Assembly: GCF_015624425.1 (NCBI RefSeq)
Contig: NZ_CP049919.1
Coordinates: 5,766,001-5,830,000, forward strand
From: Roseateles sp. DAIF2
GTDB taxonomy: Bacteria; Pseudomonadota; Gammaproteobacteria; Burkholderiales; Burkholderiaceae_C
Length of the DNA stretch: 64,000 nucleotides
Direction of reading: 5' to 3'
The notes under the pieces were generated by a model. The model searched no databases, was not told the DNA's origin, and saw nothing but the letters and a program-made list of their open reading frames with translations. The position numbers and the translations under genes are program-made. Position 1 is the first letter of the stretch. Each line of letters starts with the position of its first letter. Positions 43,448 through 52,548 of this stretch are shown here, one piece after another.

Positions 43448-45045
43448 GGCAGGTCCAGCGCCTCGGCCACCGCGCGCCAGGGCAGGAGCTTGAAGTTCTG
43501 CGGCCCCTGCGGCAGGCGCTTGCGGCCGTCCTGCACCACCAAGAGGCCGCGCGCGTAGACGCCGCCGAGGTTGGCGGCTGTCAGCTCCAGCCCGTCGGTC
43601 TCCGAGGCGCCGTCGATGCCCAGCCGCGCATGGATGCCGATGCGGAAGGCGCCGCGCGGCGCATGCGGCGGGGCGGCGTCGAACAACGCATAGCTGTCGC
43701 TGCCCTGCGAGGACACCAGCAGATAGCGCCCCTGCCGGCCGGCATAGATCGCCAGGCCCTCGACATCGGCGGCCAGGGTCGGCCCCAGCGGCACCGCGAG
43801 CGCCGGCTCGGCGCGCGGGTCGCCCAGCGCCAGGCGCCAGACGCCGCGCTTTTCCTCGCCGACGAAGAGCAGGCCCTGCGCCTCGTCGACCACGCAGCCC
43901 TCCGGCTGGCTGGCCAGGCGGATCTCGCGCAGCCGCTCGGTGCGCCAGACCGCGCCCATGCGGCGCAGGCGCAGCTGCAGCACGCGGCCGTCCTTGTCGT
44001 TCGGGAAGATGTCCAGCCCGCCCACCTCGTTGCGGCCGACGCACAGGCCGTAGATCTCGTCCAGGCCGGTCGGCAGGCGCGCCAGCTCGGTCACACGCCC
44101 CTCGGCGCCGATGCCGAACAGCACCAGCCCGGCCTCGTCGCGCTGACTGGCCACCGCCAGGTCCAGGCGGCGCGCGCCGCCGTAGCGCAGGCCCTGGCGC
44201 AGATCCACGTTGTTGACCCGGCCGACCGGCAGGAACTGGCGCTCGCGGCCCTGCAGGTCGTAGACCGCCAGGCCGCGCTTCTTGTCGGTGCCGAGGATCA
44301 AGCTGGCCGCCGGCCGGCGCCCATGCACCCAGATCGCCGGGTCGTCGGCCGCATCGCCCTGGCTGCGCATCGGCCGGGTCTGGGCGCTGGGCGCCAGCAG
44401 CGGTAGAGCCGGCGCCGCGGCCGGCGCGGGATGCGCGGCCAGCCAGTCGTCCAGACGCCGGACCAGCGCGGCCGCATCGACCTGCGGCGCATGGGCGATC
44501 AGCCGCCGGCCCTCGCGCTCGGCATCGGCCTCGTAGGCCCACAGGCCGACGCCGGGCTCGGCGATGTAGAGCCGCGCCTCGCCGTCGCGCACCCGGCAGG
44601 CGCCGGGCTCCGGCGGCGTGGCCAGCAGGCGCTCGGGCCGCGCCCGACCCTCATGCAGCAGCCATTGCTCGGAGCGCCCGTCCTCGCCGAGCAGGAAGAC
44701 ATGCAGCAGGTCCTGCCCGTCGCGGAACAGGCACAGCTGCTCGACGGCGAAGCCCGGCCCCGCCCAGCGCCCCTCGGGCCGCAGCCGCCCGCCGGCCGCG
44801 CGCAGCAGGCGCAGCTCGCCGCTGTCGGCATCCTGCAGCAGGGCCAGATCGCCGCGCCGGTCCCAGCGCTTGGCGCGCAGCGCCAGCCGGTCCAGCTCGC
44901 GCCCCTGGGCATCCTGCAGCAGCAGGCCGCGGCCCTTGTCCAGGCTCAGCTGCGGCTGCTGCTCCGCCCGCACCGCCGTGCCGGCCAGCAGCAGGCCCAG
45001 CGCGCAGCACAGCGCCCTCGTCCAATGCTTCATCGTTCGCGCCAT
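43444..45045 (-). CDS. Beta-propeller phytase (3-phytase)
   Basis: 533 residues with signal peptide (MKHWTRALCCALGLLLAG from ATG 45033, or ATG 45045). It releases phosphate from phytate in the periplasm or outside the cell. The C-terminal half carries beta-propeller phytase motifs: GDAADDPAIWVH, GTDKKRGLAVYDLQG, RVNNVDLR, PEGCVVDE, DVEGLAIY, SSQGSDSYALFD and GASETDGLELT, which supply the calcium and phosphate sites. The N-terminal half (about residues 25-200) looks like a degenerate second propeller. Three bases separate it from the TonB receptor gene, a linkage known for these phytases. Confidence 0.93.
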   Translation of the reverse strand: MARTMKHWTRALCCALGLLLAGTAVRAEQQPQLSLDKGRGLLLQDAQGRELDRLALRAKRWDRRGDLALLQDADSGELRLLRAAGGRLRPEGRWAGPGFAVEQLCLFRDGQDLLHVFLLGEDGRSEQWLLHEGRARPERLLATPPEPGACRVRDGEARLYIAEPGVGLWAYEADAEREGRRLIAHAPQVDAAALVRRLDDWLAAHPAPAAAPALPLLAPSAQTRPMRSQGDAADDPAIWVHGRRPAASLILGTDKKRGLAVYDLQGRERQFLPVGRVNNVDLRQGLRYGGARRLDLAVASQRDEAGLVLFGIGAEGRVTELARLPTGLDEIYGLCVGRNEVGGLDIFPNDKDGRVLQLRLRRMGAVWRTERLREIRLASQPEGCVVDEAQGLLFVGEEKRGVWRLALGDPRAEPALAVPLGPTLAADVEGLAIYAGRQGRYLLVSSQGSDSYALFDAAPPHAPRGAFRIGIHARLGIDGASETDGLELTAANLGGVYARGLLVVQDGRKRLPQGPQNFKLLPWRAVAEALDLP

Positions 45046-45048
45046 CGC

Positions 45049-47553
45049 TCAGTACACCGCCAGTTTCAGGCCCAGCTTGTAGCTGCGGCCATATTGCTCG
45101 TACTGCGCATTGCGCGCGCGCTCCGCCTGGTAGACGTAGTAGCGCGCGTTGGCGAGGTTCAGCGCCTCGAAGCTCAGCTCCAGGCCCGGGCGCAGCTGGT
45201 AGCGCAGCGCGAAGTCGAGCTGGTTCTGGCTGTCGACCTTCAGGTCCTTGTCCGCGTCGAGCACATCGCCGACCTCCAGCAGGTAGGGCGACTTGTGGTT
45301 CAGCGCCAGGCGCGTGCTGAGGCCCTGGCCCTCCCAGCCCAGGCTCAGGTTCAGGGTGCGGTCGGACTGGCTGGGCAGCGCGATCTCGCGGCCGCGCCAT
45401 TGGCCGTCCTGATAGCCGCCGATGCGCGCGGTCGAATCGACGAAGGTCGCGTTGGCGCCCAGCACCAGGCCGTTCCAGGGCGCCGGCAGCTGGCGCAGCG
45501 CCTGGTTGTAGGCCAGCTCCAGGCCGCGCACGCTGGCCTTGCCGCCGTTGGCATGGCTGGCCACATGCTCGAACCGCTCCCAGCCGGGGCTGCCGGCCAG
45601 GTCGGTCTGGAACACGAAGTCACGGATGTTCTTGTGGAAGGCGTAGACCGAGACGCTGCCGTCGCGGCCCAGCGCCTGCTCCAGGCCCAGGTCCAGATTG
45701 CGCGAGCGCAGCGGCTTGAGCAGGGGGTTGCCGAGCTCGGCCTCCTTCTCGCCCTCAACCACCCGGCCGGGCGAGAGCTGGCCGAAGCTCGGGCGCAGCA
45801 CCGAATGGGTCAGCGCGGCGCGCAGCTGCAGCCCCGGGGCCAGGTCTTGCCGCAGCAGCAGGGCCGGCAGCCAGTGGCGGCTACCGGTCTCGGCGCGGCT
45901 GGGCGAGAGCTGGTCATCGACGGCCGCGGTGCCCGCGGCGCGGAAGCTCAGGCGCTCATGGCGCAGGCCGCCCAGCAGCTGGGTGCCGCCCTGCTCGTAC
46001 TTCAGCTGCAGATAGGCGGCGTCGACATCCTCGTCCATCGTGTAGTCGTTGCTGGCCGAATCGACCGCATGGCGGAAGGCCGCCGCGTCCAGGCCTGCGG
46101 CCAGCGCGCGCAGCTTCGCGGCGCTCAGCGCCGGGCCGAAACCGCCCCAGGCATAGGCCGGCGCCTCGCCCTCCTGCAGGAACCGGCCCAGCGCCAGCCG
46201 GTCCTTCGCGACGCCGGCCTTGGCCAGCGCCTTGGCGCTGTAGCTCCAGGTCTCCTGCGCGCTGCTCTTGTGGCGGCGCGTGGCCTTGAGCCCGCCCTTG
46301 ATCTCCAGCTCGGCGCCGCCGTCCAGCGCCAGCTCGCGCTGCAGGTCCAGCCGCGCATGGCGCACCCGGTCGCGTGCCAGCGTGTCCTCCAGCTTGAACT
46401 TGTCCAGCGCATAGCCGGTGGCCTGGGCCAGGCCGGCCGGGCCCTGCAGCTGCGGCCGCTTGCCGTCGACAAAGCCGACGCCGTCGAACTTGGCCTTGAA
46501 GGCCGAGGAGGCCAGCGCATCCGGCGTGGCCTCGCTGGCGCGGCCCAAGCCCGCCTCGGCGGCGACCCGCCAGTCGCTGCCCAGGCGCCAGTCCGCGCCC
46601 AGCGCCAGCGAGGCGGTCTTGGCGGTCTCGGTGCGGCTCTTCAGGCCGCGCGCGGCCTCGGCGGCGCCGAGCGCACCGGCCGGCTGCGCAGCGGCAAAGG
46701 CGATCGCCTGCGACTGGCGGCTTTCCTTGTCGCTGAAGCGGCTGGCGAAGCCGCGCAGGTAGTAGTGCCGGCCGGCCGCGGGCTTGTAGTCGAGGTTCAG
46801 CGCGCCGCCCAGGCGCTCGCGGCTGATCTCGTAGCGCCGCAGCTCGAACTTCTCCAGCTTGGCGCCGTCCCAGGCGCCGCCGGTCTCGACGTTGTCGCTG
46901 GCGAAGCGGCGCTGGTCGGCCGACAGCGAGAAGGCCAGGCCCAGCGTGCCGCCGGCGAAGCGGTCGGCAAAGGTCAGCGCGCCGCGGGGTCGGGTCTTGC
47001 CGGCATTGGCGTCGTGGTTCGCGCCCAGCTCGACGCTGAACAGCCGTCCGGGCAGGTCGAAGGCCGACAGGGTGTTGACCGCGACGCTGCCGCCGATCGA
47101 GTTGGCGTCCTGCTCCGGCGTCAGGGTCTTCGTGACCTCCAGCGAGCGGATCAGCCCGGCCGGCACCACGTCCAGGCCCGGCGCGCGGCGCTCGGCCTCG
47201 GAGGCCGGCACGGTGGCGCCGTTGATCGTCACCTGGTTGTAGTCCGGGCCCAGGCCGCGCACGCGGATGAAGCGGCCCTCGCCCTGGTCGCGCTCGACCG
47301 AGACGCCCGGCAGGCGCGCCAGCGCCTCGGCCGCATTGTTGTCGGGCAGTTGGCCGATCGCGTCGGCATGCACGACGCTGAGCACGCCCAGGGCGGCACG
47401 CTGCTTGTCCAGCGCGCCACGCAGGCTGGCACCCTGGCCGGTGACCTGGACGGTGTCAAGTTTTTCGGGGGCTGGGGCGGTCTGGGCCTGGGCGGTCCAG
47501 GCCAGCGCGAGGGTCAGGCTCAGCAGGCTGAGGCGCAGGGGCGGTCGGTTCAT
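45049..47553 (-). CDS. TonB-dependent receptor linked to phytase
   Basis: 834 residues with signal peptide (ending near WTAQAQTAP), TonB box-like LDTVQVTG, plug with AAEALARLPGVSVERDQGEGRFIRVRG in two segments (RLPGVSVERD, RFIRVRGLGPDYNQVTING), and a barrel ending in YKLGLKLAVY. It belongs to the Caulobacter/Xanthomonas-type TonB receptor class (TIGR01782-like, from memory). Because it is in an operon with a phytase, it probably imports phytate or its products. ATG 47553 is chosen for the signal peptide; the longer frame has no export signal. Confidence 0.92.
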   Translation of the reverse strand: MNRPPLRLSLLSLTLALAWTAQAQTAPAPEKLDTVQVTGQGASLRGALDKQRAALGVLSVVHADAIGQLPDNNAAEALARLPGVSVERDQGEGRFIRVRGLGPDYNQVTINGATVPASEAERRAPGLDVVPAGLIRSLEVTKTLTPEQDANSIGGSVAVNTLSAFDLPGRLFSVELGANHDANAGKTRPRGALTFADRFAGGTLGLAFSLSADQRRFASDNVETGGAWDGAKLEKFELRRYEISRERLGGALNLDYKPAAGRHYYLRGFASRFSDKESRQSQAIAFAAAQPAGALGAAEAARGLKSRTETAKTASLALGADWRLGSDWRVAAEAGLGRASEATPDALASSAFKAKFDGVGFVDGKRPQLQGPAGLAQATGYALDKFKLEDTLARDRVRHARLDLQRELALDGGAELEIKGGLKATRRHKSSAQETWSYSAKALAKAGVAKDRLALGRFLQEGEAPAYAWGGFGPALSAAKLRALAAGLDAAAFRHAVDSASNDYTMDEDVDAAYLQLKYEQGGTQLLGGLRHERLSFRAAGTAAVDDQLSPSRAETGSRHWLPALLLRQDLAPGLQLRAALTHSVLRPSFGQLSPGRVVEGEKEAELGNPLLKPLRSRNLDLGLEQALGRDGSVSVYAFHKNIRDFVFQTDLAGSPGWERFEHVASHANGGKASVRGLELAYNQALRQLPAPWNGLVLGANATFVDSTARIGGYQDGQWRGREIALPSQSDRTLNLSLGWEGQGLSTRLALNHKSPYLLEVGDVLDADKDLKVDSQNQLDFALRYQLRPGLELSFEALNLANARYYVYQAERARNAQYEQYGRSYKLGLKLAVY

Positions 47554-47751
47554 GGTGGTGCTACGGGATGCGCAGTGGTCGGAATGGCTGCGCATGCTGG
47601 TCGGCGGCGATGGCGCTTGCGTGACAGCACCGCCCCGCGGGGCCGGGCGGCGCAAACGCGGCCGCGCGCTGAGCTGTTCGGACTCCCCCGCGATGCTGCC
47701 GCGCTTGCATGACAGCACTGTCATCGAGCCGGCCTAGCATCGCGACCCATC

Positions 47752-48684
47752 ATGCGGATCCCCTTCTCCTCCCTGCTCGCGCGCCACCGCGGCGCCGCGC
47801 TGCCGGCCATGGCGCCGGTGCTGGGCCTGCGCCATTTCGGCCATGGCCTGCTGCTGGCCGCGGCGCTGCTGCTGCTGCCCTATGCGCTGCTGGGCGCGCC
47901 GCGCCCGCTGGCCGACTGGCGCTGGATGGACGTGCTGGGCGAGGGCGGCATGGCGGCGCTGGTGGCGGTCTGGCTGGCCTATCTGCGCGCCAGCCGGCCG
48001 GCCGGGCCGGTGACCGACCGCCTGTGCCTGGGCATGGCCGGCATGCTGCTGGGCGCCTATGTGGACCTGCTGGACGAGTTCTGGCTGCTGCCCAAATCGA
48101 TGCTGTGGGACAACTGGCTGGAATCGCTGCTGACGCCGCTGGGCATGGCCCTGCTGACCTGGGGCCTGCATCTGTGGCGCCAGGAGCAGCTGGCGCTGGC
48201 GCGCCAGCTCGGCCCGCGCGAGCGCCTGTTCCGCGACCACCGCCGCATCGACGCGCTGACCCAGCTCGGCGACGCCGCCTACATGGCCGCGCAGATCGCG
48301 CTGGAGCGCCAGGCCGGCCGCCCGGGCCAGCTGCTGATGCTGGGCTGGCGCGATTTCGACGCCGCGCTGGCGCGCCGCCTGGGCCTGGCCGAGACCGACC
48401 GGCTGCTGCAGTCCGCCGGCCTGCTGCTGGCCCTGCAGCTGCGGCCCGATGTGCTGCTGTGCCGCTATGCCGGCGACCGCTTCGTCGTGCTGCTGCCCGG
48501 CGCCGGCGCGGCCGAGGCCTGCGCGCAGGCCGAGCAGCTGCGCCAGGCGCTGCTGGGCTGGCCGCAGGGCCCGGCCCTGCCGGTGCTGCTGGCGCGCGCC
48601 GGCACCGCGGACCCGGCCGAACCCGAGGCCCTGCTGCGCCGGCTGGCCGCACACCTGCGCAGCTGCGACGACGGCCATGACTGA
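47752..48684 (+). CDS. Membrane protein with degenerate GGDEF domain
   Basis: 310 residues. Four N-terminal hydrophobic segments (about 25-50, 65-83, 95-110 and 122-142) precede a GGDEF-like fold beginning at HRRIDALTQLGDAAYMA. The active-site loop reads AGDRF instead of GGDEF, and the metal-binding D-x-D-H-F stretch is replaced by LGWRDFDAA. It is thus probably inactive as a cyclase and may act as a nucleotide sensor or scaffold. Its stop overlaps the AraC gene by eight bases, so the two are likely one regulatory unit. Confidence 0.82.
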   Translation: MRIPFSSLLARHRGAALPAMAPVLGLRHFGHGLLLAAALLLLPYALLGAPRPLADWRWMDVLGEGGMAALVAVWLAYLRASRPAGPVTDRLCLGMAGMLLGAYVDLLDEFWLLPKSMLWDNWLESLLTPLGMALLTWGLHLWRQEQLALARQLGPRERLFRDHRRIDALTQLGDAAYMAAQIALERQAGRPGQLLMLGWRDFDAALARRLGLAETDRLLQSAGLLLALQLRPDVLLCRYAGDRFVVLLPGAGAAEACAQAEQLRQALLGWPQGPALPVLLARAGTADPAEPEALLRRLAAHLRSCDDGHD

Positions 48685-49687
48685 GCTGCCCTGGGCCGCG
48701 CTGCCGCCCGGGCCGGCCGCTCCTCATTACGAGCTGGACCAGCCCTGCCTGGCCTATGCCGACCAGGCGGTGCTGCTGGCCGAGTTCGCGCGCAGCCGCG
48801 GCCTGGCCGAGGCGCTGCCGGCCGAGACGCCGCCGCTGATCAGCCCGCGTCGGCTGCTGGCCCTGCTGGCGCCGCTGCAGGAACGGGGCGGGCCGGATGC
48901 CGCCTTCGTGATCGGCCGGCATTGGCTGCCCGGCCATTACGGCCTGGCCAGCCAGGCGCTGCAGGAGGCGCCGGACCTGGTCGAGGTGCTGCGCCTGCTG
49001 TGCGCGCTGGCCGGGCGCCTGACGCCGCTGCTGACGCCGCGCCTGCTGCTCGACGAGCGCGAGCTGATCCTGGTCTGGACCGAGGCCTGCGGCCTGCCGC
49101 CGGGCCAGCGCGGCTTCCTGGTCGACCTGCACATGAGCGCGGTCGCCGGCCTGGCGGACTGGCTGGGCGGGCAGCGCCTGCCCTGGCGCTTCAGCTTCAA
49201 CCGCACCGCGCCGCGCGACCTGGCCCAGCATGCGGTGCATCTGGGCGAATCGCTCGCCTTCGGCTGCCAGGCCGATGCGATGCGCCTGGACCTGGCCTGG
49301 GCCCGCCGGCCCTGGCCGACGCGCGCCGGCGGACGCGCCGCCGCGGCACTGGCCCGCGGTGCCGATCCGCAGGCCGGGCGCCGCGGCTTGCTCGCCGCGC
49401 TGCACGACCGCCTGCTGCCGCGCCTGGACCAGGCGCCGACCCTGGACGAGCTGGCAGCCGGCTTCGGCATGAGCCCGGCGACGCTGAAGCGCCGCCTGGC
49501 CCAGCATGGCACGCATTACCAGGCCGAGCTGGACCAGCTGCGCGCGCTGGTCGCGCTCTACCTGCTGCGCCTGCGCGGCCAGCCCAACGAGGCGGTCGCC
49601 GAGGCGCTGGGTTTCTTCGACGGCGCGAACTTCCGGCGCTTCTTCAAGCGCTGGACCGGCCTGCGGCCGAGCGCGCTGGGGCGCTGA
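48677..49687 (+). CDS. AraC-family transcriptional regulator
   Basis: 336 residues. The C-terminal AraC helix-turn-helix pair is clear: APTLDELAAGFGMSPATLKRRL and NEAVAEALGFFDGANFRRFFKRWTG, ending with the family GLRPSA. The N-terminal 240 residues resemble the arabinose-binding-type domain of the OruR/ArgR-like branch. Translation is coupled to the degenerate GGDEF protein. Targets are not visible; the SDR gene downstream is 98 bases away and could be one. Confidence 0.9.
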   Translation: MTELPWAALPPGPAAPHYELDQPCLAYADQAVLLAEFARSRGLAEALPAETPPLISPRRLLALLAPLQERGGPDAAFVIGRHWLPGHYGLASQALQEAPDLVEVLRLLCALAGRLTPLLTPRLLLDERELILVWTEACGLPPGQRGFLVDLHMSAVAGLADWLGGQRLPWRFSFNRTAPRDLAQHAVHLGESLAFGCQADAMRLDLAWARRPWPTRAGGRAAAALARGADPQAGRRGLLAALHDRLLPRLDQAPTLDELAAGFGMSPATLKRRLAQHGTHYQAELDQLRALVALYLLRLRGQPNEAVAEALGFFDGANFRRFFKRWTGLRPSALGR

Positions 49688-49785
49688 GCCGCGAGCCGAT
49701 TTGCATGTCCGGTTCCGGCGCGTCCGCGCCGGCGGGGCGCCCTAGGCTGCGCCCTGTTTTCTTCAACTCACCGGACATTCATCCC

Positions 49786-50556
49786 ATGACAGCAAGACTG
49801 AGCGGCAAGGTCGCGATCATCACCGGCGCGAGCTCGGGCATCGGCCGGACCGCGGCGCGCCTGTTTGCCCGCGAGGGCGCGGCGGTGCTGGCCGGCGCGC
49901 GGCGCGCGGCCGAACTCGAGACCCTGGTGCGTGAGATCGAGGCCGAGGGCGGGCGGGCGGCAGCGCTGGCCGGCGATGTCAGCGACGAGGCCTATGGTGC
50001 GGCGCTGGTGCGCGAGGCGCTGCAGCGCTTCGGCCGGCTCGACATCGCGCTCAACAACGCCGGCACGATGGGCCCGCTGGGCCCGACCGTCGAGCAGAGC
50101 GCGGCCGACTGGCGCCAGGCGCTGGAGGTCAACCTGACCGGTGCATTCCTCGGCGCCAAGCACCAGATCCCGGCCCTGCTGGAGGCCAGTGCCGGCAGCA
50201 GTTTGATCTTCACCTCCACCTTTGTCGGCCATACCGCCGGCTTCCCCGGCGCCGCGGCCTATGCGGCCAGCAAGTCCGGGCTGATCGGCCTGACCCAGGC
50301 CCTGGCCGCCGAGTTCGGCCCGCAGGGCCTGCGCGTCAACGCGCTGCTGCCCGGCGGCACCGACACGCCGATGGCGCATCAGATGAATGGCACACCCGAG
50401 GCCCTGGCCCAGGTCGCGCGCCTGCATGCGCTGCGGCGCCTGGCCCGGCCCGAGGAGATCGCCGAGGCGGCGCTGTTCCTGGCCTCGCCGGCCGCCTCCT
50501 TCGTCACCGGCACTGCATTGCTGGTCGATGGCGGCGTCTCCATCCAAAAAACCTGA
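49786..50556 (+). CDS. Short-chain dehydrogenase/reductase (SDR)
   Basis: 256-residue classical SDR, NAD(P)-dependent oxidoreductase. Cofactor loop TGASSGIG, NNAG motif, catalytic region with YAASKSG (Tyr and Lys of YxxxK) and C-terminal PEEIAEAALFLASPAASFVTG. ATG 49786 begins the usual RLSGKVAIITGASSG. Substrate cannot be predicted. It is followed by a second, dissimilar SDR on the same strand. Confidence 0.9.
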   Translation: MTARLSGKVAIITGASSGIGRTAARLFAREGAAVLAGARRAAELETLVREIEAEGGRAAALAGDVSDEAYGAALVREALQRFGRLDIALNNAGTMGPLGPTVEQSAADWRQALEVNLTGAFLGAKHQIPALLEASAGSSLIFTSTFVGHTAGFPGAAAYAASKSGLIGLTQALAAEFGPQGLRVNALLPGGTDTPMAHQMNGTPEALAQVARLHALRRLARPEEIAEAALFLASPAASFVTGTALLVDGGVSIQKT

Positions 50557-50620
50557 TTTCCTGCTGCGCCACCGCCACCGGTCTATCGTTGGGCGCTTGC
50601 CAAGCAGCAGGAGCTCAACG

Positions 50621-51526
50621 ATGCCATCCTCGCCTCAACCTCCCCTGCAGGGCCGCCTGGCCCTGGTCACCGGTGCCAGCCGCGGCGCGGGCCGTGCGAT
50701 CGCGATCGAGCTGGGGGCGGCCGGCGCCACCGTGATCGTGACCGGGCGCAGCACGCGCGCCGCGCCCGCCGCCGGCTATGAGAGCCTGCTGGCGCTGGCC
50801 GGCAGCGATCGCATGCCCGGCTCGATCGAGGACACGGCCGAGCAGGTCGAGCGCGCCGGCGGGCACGCGATCGCGCTGCGTTGCGACCATGGCGACGAGG
50901 CCCAGGTGGCCGCGCTATTCGCGCGCATCCGCGCCGAGCATGGCGGCGCGCTGGACCTGCTGGTCAACAACGCCTGGGGCGGGCACGAGAGCTTCGACGG
51001 CGTGTTCGACGCGCCGTTCTGGGAGCGGCCGATGCGGCATTGGGACGCGATGTTCGAACATGGTGTTCGCCTGCACCTGCTGGCCGCGCGGGCGGCCGCG
51101 CCGCTGATGATCGAACGCGGCCGCGGCCTGGTCGTCGCGACCACCTTCTGGGACCGCGACCGCTACCTGCGCGGCCATCTGTTCTACGACCTGGCCAAGG
51201 CCGCGATCACGCGTCTGGCCTTCGGCATCGCCGAGGAGCTGCGCCCACATGGCGTGGCCTCGCTGGCCGTCTCGCCGGGCTGGATGCGCACCGAGCTGGT
51301 CCTGCAGGGCCACCAGACCGACGAGGCCCATTGGCGGGAACGCCCGGCGCTGGCGCGCACCGAATCGCCGCATTACCTGGGCCGCGCGATCGCCGCGCTG
51401 GCGGCCGACGACCCGGCGGCGCTGGCCGGGAAGAGCGGCCGGGTGCTGCGCGTCGCCGACCTGGCGCGCGAATACGGCTTCCGGGACCTCGACGGCCGGC
51501 AGCCGCCGGCCTTCGAATTGGACTGA
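50621..51526 (+). CDS. Short-chain dehydrogenase/reductase, DHRS1-like
   Basis: 301 residues, longer than the classical SDRs nearby. Cofactor loop TGASRGAGRAIA, NNAW in place of NNAG, and YDLAKAA as the catalytic YxxxK. The length, VTGRSTR and the SPGWMRTE segment recall the DHRS1-like subgroup. AGGAG precedes ATG 50621. It is convergent with a third SDR gene across a compound-hairpin spacer. Confidence 0.88.
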   Translation: MPSSPQPPLQGRLALVTGASRGAGRAIAIELGAAGATVIVTGRSTRAAPAAGYESLLALAGSDRMPGSIEDTAEQVERAGGHAIALRCDHGDEAQVAALFARIRAEHGGALDLLVNNAWGGHESFDGVFDAPFWERPMRHWDAMFEHGVRLHLLAARAAAPLMIERGRGLVVATTFWDRDRYLRGHLFYDLAKAAITRLAFGIAEELRPHGVASLAVSPGWMRTELVLQGHQTDEAHWRERPALARTESPHYLGRAIAALAADDPAALAGKSGRVLRVADLAREYGFRDLDGRQPPAFELD

Positions 51527-51570
51527 ACATCCCCGCATCTACCGCACCGCCTGCATTACCAAGCGAGCGG

Positions 51571-51640
51571 CGCCGATCCGGCTTTGCCGGGCGGTCGGCG
51601 CTGCCCCCTTGAGGGGCCGGCGCAGCCGGTAGGGGGTGGT
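51571..51640. repeat. Compound-hairpin intergenic element at convergent genes
   Basis: Three perfect small stems in series, CCGGC-TTT-GCCGG (51578-51590), CCCC-TTGA-GGGG (51605-51616) and CCGGC-GCA-GCCGG (51617-51629), within a larger CCCCC...GGGGG enclosure. It fills the gap between two convergent SDR genes. It resembles REP-like palindromes frequent in Burkholderiales and may terminate transcription from both sides. Confidence 0.6.
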
Positions 51641-51644
51641 CCGT

Positions 51645-52421
51645 TCAGGCGCCAAAGCCACCGTCGATGTTCAGGCTGGCGCCGGTAACGAAACCCGCCT
51701 CCGGGCCGGCCAGGTAGGCCACCATCGCGGCGATCTCCTCCGGGCGGCCATGGCGGCGCAGCGCCATCAGGTCGTGCAGCGAGGCACCGAATTCCGTCTG
51801 CTCGGGGTTCATGTCGGTGTCGACCGGGCCGGGCTGCACATTGTTGATCGTGATGCCCCTGGGGCCGAGGTCGCGCGCCAGGCCCTGCACCAGGCCCTTC
51901 AGCGCCGACTTGCTCATCGCATAGACGCTGCCGCCGCCAAAGGGCATGCGCTCGGCGTTGATGCTGCCGATGTTGACGATGCGGCCACCCGCGCCCATAT
52001 GCGGCAACACCGCCTGGGTGGCGGCGAACACCGCGCGCACATTGACCGCGATGGTCTCGTCGAAGTCCGCCAGCGCGAACTGGTCCACCGGGCCCAGCCG
52101 AAGCACGCCGGCGTTGTTGACCAGGATGTCGACATGGCCGCCGAGGCGCTGCGCGGCCGTGTCGATCGCCGCGCGCAGCGCCGCCGGGTCGGCCGCATCG
52201 GCGCGCAGGGCCAGGGCGTGGCCGCCGGCGGCCTCGATCTCCGCCGCCAGCGCCAGCGCCGGGGCTTCCGAGGCCTGGTAGCTGAAGGCCACCGCGGCGC
52301 CGTCGCGCACCAGGCGGCGCACGATCGCGGCGCCGATGCCGCGCGAGCCGCCGGAGACGAAGGCGATCCGGCCGGCAAGTGCTTGGGTGTTGTTGCTAAT
52401 GCTGCTGATGCTGTTGCTCAT
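51645..52421 (-). CDS. Short-chain dehydrogenase/reductase (SDR), LysR-linked
   Basis: 258-residue classical SDR. The cofactor loop SGGSRGIGAAIV and YQASE after the second strand suggest NADP preference. NNAG and YAMSKSA (YxxxK) are present, and C-terminal VTGASLNIDGGFGA is typical of FabG-like members. It is divergent from a LysR regulator, which probably controls it. The substrate is not known. Confidence 0.9.
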   Translation of the reverse strand: MSNSISSISNNTQALAGRIAFVSGGSRGIGAAIVRRLVRDGAAVAFSYQASEAPALALAAEIEAAGGHALALRADAADPAALRAAIDTAAQRLGGHVDILVNNAGVLRLGPVDQFALADFDETIAVNVRAVFAATQAVLPHMGAGGRIVNIGSINAERMPFGGGSVYAMSKSALKGLVQGLARDLGPRGITINNVQPGPVDTDMNPEQTEFGASLHDLMALRRHGRPEEIAAMVAYLAGPEAGFVTGASLNIDGGFGA

Positions 52422-52548
52422 CTGAAAACTCCATCGTTGATCGGGGTGTCGATGGACTCAGTATGGGAAGCCGATTGCAATTCCAGAAGATGGGATTCGG
52501 GAACATCAGCTTCAACCATCGGTAGCGGATTGAGCGAGACTCCTGGCC
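52422..52548. promoter_or_regulatory. Divergent SDR/LysR promoter region
   Basis: 127 bases between the SDR and LysR starts. An inverted repeat GGGAA...TTCC separated by 11 bases (about 52464-52484, containing GCCGATTGCA) is in the right place for a LysR recognition site. No strong -10/-35 pair stands out. Confidence 0.35.
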
